NCBI GenBank assembly: GCA_003952965.2
Contig: CM025851.1
Coordinates: 6,015,495-6,079,494 of the forward strand
From: Morella rubra
Lineage: Eukaryota; Streptophyta; Magnoliopsida; Fagales; Myricaceae
Direction: 5' to 3'
DNA length: 64,000 nt
Shown here: one piece after another, positions 58,373 to 64,000 of the stretch
Layout of the letters: each line of letters starts with the position of its first letter
Numbering within the stretch: the stretch's first letter is position 1
The notes under the pieces: model-generated
What the model saw: the letters and a program-made list of their open reading frames with translations, nothing else
What the model was told of the DNA's origin: nothing
Database searches by the model: none
Program-made: the position numbers and the translations under genes

Positions 58373-59321
58373 ATGATGAAAGGTTTGATGTTCCAACAAC
58401 AACTACAACAGCCTGTTGTGGAGGAAAACATGTCTAATTTGACTTCTGCATCTGGTGAGGCTAGTGTGTCTTCCGGCAACAGAACTGAAATTGGCACCAG
58501 CTATTCACAACAATACTTTGCTCCACCACCACCACAAACTCAACCAGCGAAGAAGAAGAGAAACCTGCCAGGCAACCCAGGTCTTAGTCCAAGTCGATAT
58601 ATAAACACAGCTAGCTTGCTGATTTGTGTATCATGTTTAGTCCTTGGTTATTTTTATTTTCTCTACTGGGGTTCAATTTTTTCTTGGTTTTGAATCAGAC
58701 CCAGATGCCGAAGTGATAGCTTTGTCTCCCAAGACTCTCATGGCAACGAATAGATTTATTTGTGAGATCTGCAACAAAGGGTTTCAGAGGGATCAGAATC
58801 TTCAACTTCATAGAAGGGGGCATAATCTGCCTTGGAAGCTAAAGCAGAGAACGAGTAAAGAGGTAAGGAAGAAGGTGTACGTGTGCCCAGAACCTACTTG
58901 TGTCCACCATGACCCATCAAGGGCGCTAGGAGACCTGACTGGGATCAAGAAGCATTTCTGTAGAAAGCACGGTGAGAAGAAGTGGAAATGTGACAAGTGC
59001 TCAAAGAGGTATGCAGTTCAATCAGATTGGAAAGCTCACTCCAAAACCTGTGGCACTAGGGAGTACAGATGTGACTGTGGAACCCTTTTCTCAAGGTAAC
59101 AAACTCCAAATCATTCTAGGAAAGTATAAGAATTATGTGTCCTATTTAAAGCACAACAGTCAGATCTTCACATTAATGGAAGATGGATTTCAATCTCCCA
59201 GATGGTAAACAATAAATACGCATCAACTTTTTGGTTTCTGCAAAATGAATTTACATTCTTTATCAGAAAAATTGAAGAAATCCACGACTATAAATCTACC
59301 GGACTCCTACAGTTACACCCT

Positions 59322-59354
<33 letters not shown>

Positions 59355-60551
59355 TGTCCTTAGTGTGTGGAATATTAATGCACCAGCTAATCTGGACTAT
59401 CTGCCCATGGCTCCTAGAAAGCCAAAAAGAATGGTTGCAGAAAGAAATAGAGCAGGAGAGAAAGTCAATACTTTTGCATTGTCTTAGTAGTTCGTGACAC
59501 TTTGCTTTTGTTTTCTTGTGTATGTTTCTTTCCGGTTATCAGGAGGGATAGTTTCATCACCCACAGAGCCTTCTGTGATGCATTAGCAGAGGAGAGTGCG
59601 CGAGCCATCACAACAAACCCACTTCTGTCCTCTCAACCTGGCTCGTCAGCGTCGCACATAAACCTCCCACCCCAATTCAATCCTCAAGACCTCCACGCGT
59701 TTTCTCTGAAGAAAGAGCAACAAACCTTCAGTCTAAGGCCAGAGCTACCTCCATGGCTGGCTTGTCCTGGCCCGCCACCTATTGATCTCTCCTCCTCATC
59801 ATCATTCTTTTCCACAAGATTAGATCCCGAAGAATTCACACAGACCCACCAAGATCTATCCCTCCATGAAGCACCGAACCCTAACCCTAGTCTCGGCCCC
59901 ACTCTTCCTCCCTACCAGCCAGCACCCTCCCCACACATGTCAGCCACTGCATTGCTTCAGAAGGCAGCTCAGATGGGTGCAACCATGAGCAGCAAGTCTG
60001 GCTCATCCCCAGCCATGATGAGGCCCACCCATCTGGCTCACGTGCCTGCTGCTGCTGATTCTGGCAATAATACAACTGGGAAGTTCGGCTCGAATTTGTC
60101 CTCACGTGAAGAGATAGCTACAGGGTTTGCTCATAGCATGTCTCCTTTTGGGCATAAAGCTGCAGGCCCTTCTGCCTCGGCAGCGATCGCAGGAGCAAGT
60201 ATTGGAGCGGCCTCAGGTGTTCCTCCTTCCCTTCTTCATGACATGGTGAGCTCTCTCTCTTCTACTACAGGGTTTGAAGGAACCGCGTTTGAGGATGCGT
60301 TCGGTAGCATTTTGAATGGAAAGAAAGATGAGAATTCGCACGACACGCTCTCGAAAACATCCACCACAAGTAGCCATCTCAGTAGAACTCATGAAAGTGG
60401 CGGTGGGGGTGGTGGCGAAGGTTTGACAAGGGACTTTTTGGGTCTTAGACCTCTCTCTCATAGTGACATTCTCAGTATGGCTGGTCTTGGTAACTGCATG
60501 AACAATTCTAACGAGCATCAAGATCAAACCCCGAAACACTGGCAAGGTTAG
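58373..60551 (+). CDS. INDETERMINATE DOMAIN (IDD) C2H2 zinc-finger transcription factor
   Basis: Three exons, 58373-58580, 58699-59095 and 59543-60551, all GT-AG, giving 537 aa. A KKKR nuclear signal precedes the ID domain, which starts at NPDPDAEVIALSPKTL. ZF1 is C91/C94/H107/H111. ZF2 is C132/C137/H155/H160. ZF3 (C167/C170/H183/C187) and ZF4 (C194/C196/H209/C213) are C2HC, the standard IDD set. The C-terminus has both family motifs, MSATALLQKAAQMG and TRDFLGLRPLSHSDIL, and ends HWQG. IDD proteins bind an 11-bp TTTGTCG-type site and partner with DELLA or SHR/SCR GRAS proteins in development and metabolism. The tail resembles the IDD4/5/6/7/11 subgroup, closest to IDD7/IDD11 by eye. Intron 2 holds a GA microsatellite. 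The start MMKGLMFQQQ fits the family. Confidence 0.95.
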
Positions 60552-63500
60552 CTCCTACATATGAAACCTTTTTTTTTTTAGTTTTCTTTTCCTATAATTT
60601 GGAATTCCTTCTGTTCTTTTCTTTCTTTCTTTTTTTTCTTTTTTTTCCTTGGGTATCAATCTTCCCAAAGGGAAGGACACATTTAAAATATTTATATTTC
60701 AATGTCATATGTTATCTATTTTATGAATTTAATTTGGCCCGTCTTTAAATTCCTTAACGTTTCTATTCGCCGTTTATGCACCTACTAAAAGATCAAATCT
60801 TGAAACTAAACCCTATCTTGATATATTTACTTTTTCATTAAAACTGTGATATCACGCAACTTCAAGGAGATACGATCGACTTCAAACGGAAGACATGCAT
60901 GCACTTCAAGAAAGAATATCACTTTTTGTTTCTGGTATAATGTGCATTAGTTTTTCGTTTTCTTTTTCTAGGGTTAATGAGTTCGATCTCTCTACTTCAA
61001 ATATTCTAGTTCAGAATGTTCAATAAATGGGCCAGTTATGTGCATCGATCACATGCGATATCTGATGTGAACCGTAAGATCGATAACTTTTTGACTCGGA
61101 CGAGACACTCTTTAGTTCAGTGGGTACATTCGTGATATCTACTGCCAAAAGAATGAGTTTTTTTTTTTAAAACAAAAAAACAAAAACAAACTAAACAAAT
61201 CAGTGCTAACATCTAAGCTATTCACGGGATTCTGCAACAAGCTGTAATCCAATGTAATGGATGTTCCAATTTTGACAAATGCATGCAACACTTACCAAGT
61301 CTTTCAGAGAAAGATCTTAAAAAAATGTGCTTGTTATATAGGACTATTTCGTCCCAAATAACGTTGGCAGTACTTATGTGGTTTGTGTAATGTGCAACGT
61401 CAGTTGTTTTAGCAAGAACAAGTACTGAACAGGCCTATGATCGTCTAGGGTATTGGAATAGCCGTGAAATTGGGCTATGATGGCATTATACAAGCGTGTG
61501 CTAATTAATTCCATATAGATATATATATATTTACCCATCAGTCAGTTTGTTCCCTGTTATATAAATGGGTACACGAAAGTATAATTAGGAGTCCTAATTA
61601 ATTTCAAATGAATTATATCTAATGTGTCATCTAGCTCGTGGGACACTAGAATATATATTTTAATTAGAGAAATTTTCGTAAATATTATGCTTGTCATGAG
61701 CTTCCCTCCTACATTAATTTATGGAAAGAAAACTTTTCCATTAGAGGTGATAGACCAATTGGCGGGCAGTACTCTTAACAATGCCAAAAGTAGAATTATC
61801 TACAAGTACTAGTTATGGGACCTAAAGTTAGAATTATAAAATGACCTGAGGATAAAAGATCACTGGAGGAAGTAGTTTGCTGTATCAAACCAAAGCACCA
61901 GCCATTAATTTACCCCATTATCTCTCTCTCTCTCTCTCTATAAAGGGAGAAATTTTGAATGTGGGAATGCATGGAGGTTTGCATAAAGTCTGAGGGATAT
62001 ACGGATGATGGGTACAAGAAAAGCGCATTGGATTCTCTAATGCAAAGAAAGAATATTCGTGAGATGTTGCAGAGTCGATGTGCGAGCTGGTTAGCTTGGT
62101 TTAGATATGGCTGTTTATTCATAAAACAAAAAGGAGATGCTGTTTGACACCTGATGTGGGGTCCAAGAGGGATTCAATCCCGAGGAAGGGGTCGATGATT
62201 CATGCTCAGTTGGCCATATATATGGAGACATTCTTACAGATTTACAGCAACAGGTAATGGTCTTTTAGATATATTCTTTTTTCCCTTCTTTTTACGAATC
62301 CCCTTTTAGTGCTAGCTCATGTGGCCCGAAGAAAAAGTGAACAAATTTGAACGTCCAAATTGTTAAGAGATTTAGTTTTGAAAAAAAGCATAATATATAT
62401 AGAAGCAACTTAAAACAAAAGTAACATGCAGCTAGCCAATTGCGAAGGGTTTTTTGTCTTTCTTTTTTTCTAATAGGATGTTTCGGACAGGAATAGCAAG
62501 GTCATGAAAAGTCAGACATATGGGTATATGACTTCTGAACAAATTAGAAACCCAAATGCTTCTTTTGATTTTTACTTGGAGTCAAATTGTTATAGGAAGT
62601 TCACGTTTTTCGTGAACAAAATTTTTCAAAGATATGCTTTGTTTTTTATTGATGAGAGAGAGAGAGATTAAGGTGAGGTTTCTCACAAAACGTACCATGA
62701 TATCTGTATCATTGGCCTATCATCCGGTAAAGTGCCTCAGAGATCAGAACTTTATAAAAATCAAGTCTGATGAAAAGATGCTCATCCCTAAGACTGCAGT
62801 GTTAGGTCAATGTGGGGAGAGCTTTGAAAGCAGTGTTGGCACCTGTCAATCCACTGGCTTTAATATAGGCAAAGAAAAGTTAAAAATAAATTAATTAGAG
62901 ATTCCTCTGAATCCCCATACTTGATCTGATCTTCTGTTTTTGAGTTTTTTTAGCGAGAGTAACAAAGAAAAAGATAGGCATATCCCTGTTATACAACTAG
63001 AATAAATGCTCATCATATCTAAATGATCCTGTTGGTCTCTTTACTTAATTTTCTTGTAATTTGGGTTCACATTATATGAAGCTTCAAGACTAAAAAGGGC
63101 GAATAAAGGATATGAGCTTTTGAATTACTGATGATGTTCCAAGATACTTCTTAGATCATTTGAGGGTGTAATTTGGGCAAAACTTTTCTGGTACTGGTAG
63201 GGTGACATCTAAATTAAAGCGAGTTGCGTTTGCTGGGTAGGACTCACAGAATGAGGGAGTTAAAAGAGGGATGCTTGCCATTCAGTCATAAGGGTTTCTC
63301 CGAGGCATTGGAAAGAATGCCATGTTTGTCATTTTGTGACAAACTATCACAGAAAATGGGTAAAGAATAACCAAAAGGCTCGCAACAAGTATATATGTAT
63401 ATCTTTCACTGTCTAGACAGTAGGGCGATTGCGAAAAAGTGAGGGGGTGGTGGGCTAGGCGCTAAACCCATGTTCGGTTTTTTATGTTTTGGTGCATGCC

Positions 63501-64000
63501 ATGTAGCCTGTAGGGTGCTTTTTGTCGGGCAGATATGAAAAAAAACAATACGTGGTGGCATCTCCAAAAGCTGGCGATCGATCATCAAAGCTGAGCCTTG
63601 GCAGGATGGATCAATGAGTTTGTTTGTTCTTTGCATATTTTTATGGCAGGCATGGCTGCAAGACGAGTTGACTTGTCATCGCAAAGATGCTCATGACTCC
63701 CTTTGTGTTAATAATGCCACCTTTTTTATTTGACTTGCCCCAAACCCCATCCCCACCCTTTATACGAAAAACCTAGCCACAGCTTTAGCTATCTAGGCTC
63801 CAATAAGGAGGCATCCTCGTGGAAAACAGTTCTCAATATAAACACTTAAATATATTCTCCTTCATGATTAAACTAGAGGATGAGGTTTTAGGGTTTCTAC
63901 ATGCATGCCAAGTTACCCAATAATATCCCATGTGTTTTCAAGTGCGATATAATGCTGCCCTATAAAAGTTATAACAATCGAGCCTTTATGCTTTGGATGG
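60552..64000. other. Right flank, no gene recognised
   Basis: AT-rich intergenic DNA with T/C tracts just after the IDD stop (3' UTR), (CT)n at 61921-61938 and GA repeats at about 62647-62660. Small frames (62-86 codons at about 61959-62147 and 62634-62894) show no family similarity or splice partners. No conserved microRNA sequence was spotted by eye. Confidence 0.45.

Noticed and set aside
1-64000. CRISPR arrays, operons, phage or bacterial mobile elements
   Set aside because: None seen; spliced genes and plant families show this is nuclear plant DNA.

Overview
The window is plant nuclear DNA. It has spliced genes with GT-AG introns, land-plant gene families (a plant mobile domain protein, an IDD zinc-finger factor, a cell-wall invertase with its 9-nt mini-exon, a miraculin-like Kunitz protein), degraded LTR, LINE and MITE elements, and AT-rich intergenic DNA with many (CT/GA)n and (TA)n tracts. 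Intron sizes and gene content fit a dicot, probably woody. I cannot name the species.

Layout. 1.5-3.4 kb (-): five-exon plant mobile domain (PMD/MAIN-like) gene. 3.9-5.4 kb (+): pol-less Copia element with a PBS, short gag ORF, PPT and 3' LTR. 6.6-8.6 kb (+): two-exon FHA gene. 8.9-9.7 kb: dead LINE fragment. 10.2-15.6 kb (+): two-RRM, Gly/Tyr-rich RNA-binding protein with a 3.8-kb intron. 16.3-21.3 kb (+): 12-exon chloroplast/mitochondrial glyoxylate/succinic semialdehyde reductase (GLYR2). 23.1-26.7 kb (+): 12-exon NAP1 histone chaperone, followed at 27.4-30.2 kb by a truncated tandem copy that is near-identical. 30.0-30.5 kb (-): LINE 3' end. 30.6-36.8 kb (-): an invertase pseudogene, then an intact cell-wall invertase. 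36.8-43.4 kb: MITEs, a direct repeat and a further invertase relic. 43.5-44.1 kb (+): single-exon Kunitz/miraculin-like gene, followed by another invertase relic. 45.4-50.6 kb (+): 12-exon PhnP-like metallo-beta-lactamase-fold protein. 50.6-58.3 kb: gene-poor. 58.4-60.6 kb (+): three-exon IDD C2H2 factor. 60.6-64 kb: no gene seen.

The seven intact multi-exon models and the Kunitz ORF were assembled by hand. In each, the reading frame closes exactly across every junction and the protein is collinear with its family. From memory, the RNA-binding gene followed by GLYR2 matches adjacent Arabidopsis genes (At1g17640-At1g17650), which suggests old conserved synteny. The accessory part is the invertase locus: one intact gene, one 5'-truncated pseudogene and two small relics, all on the minus strand, with the Kunitz gene lying between the relics.

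I did not find a clearly new molecular system. The best leads are the NAP1 partial tandem duplication with a microhomology junction, the invertase birth-and-death cluster, a GC-AG intron in NAP1, and a nested foldback MITE.
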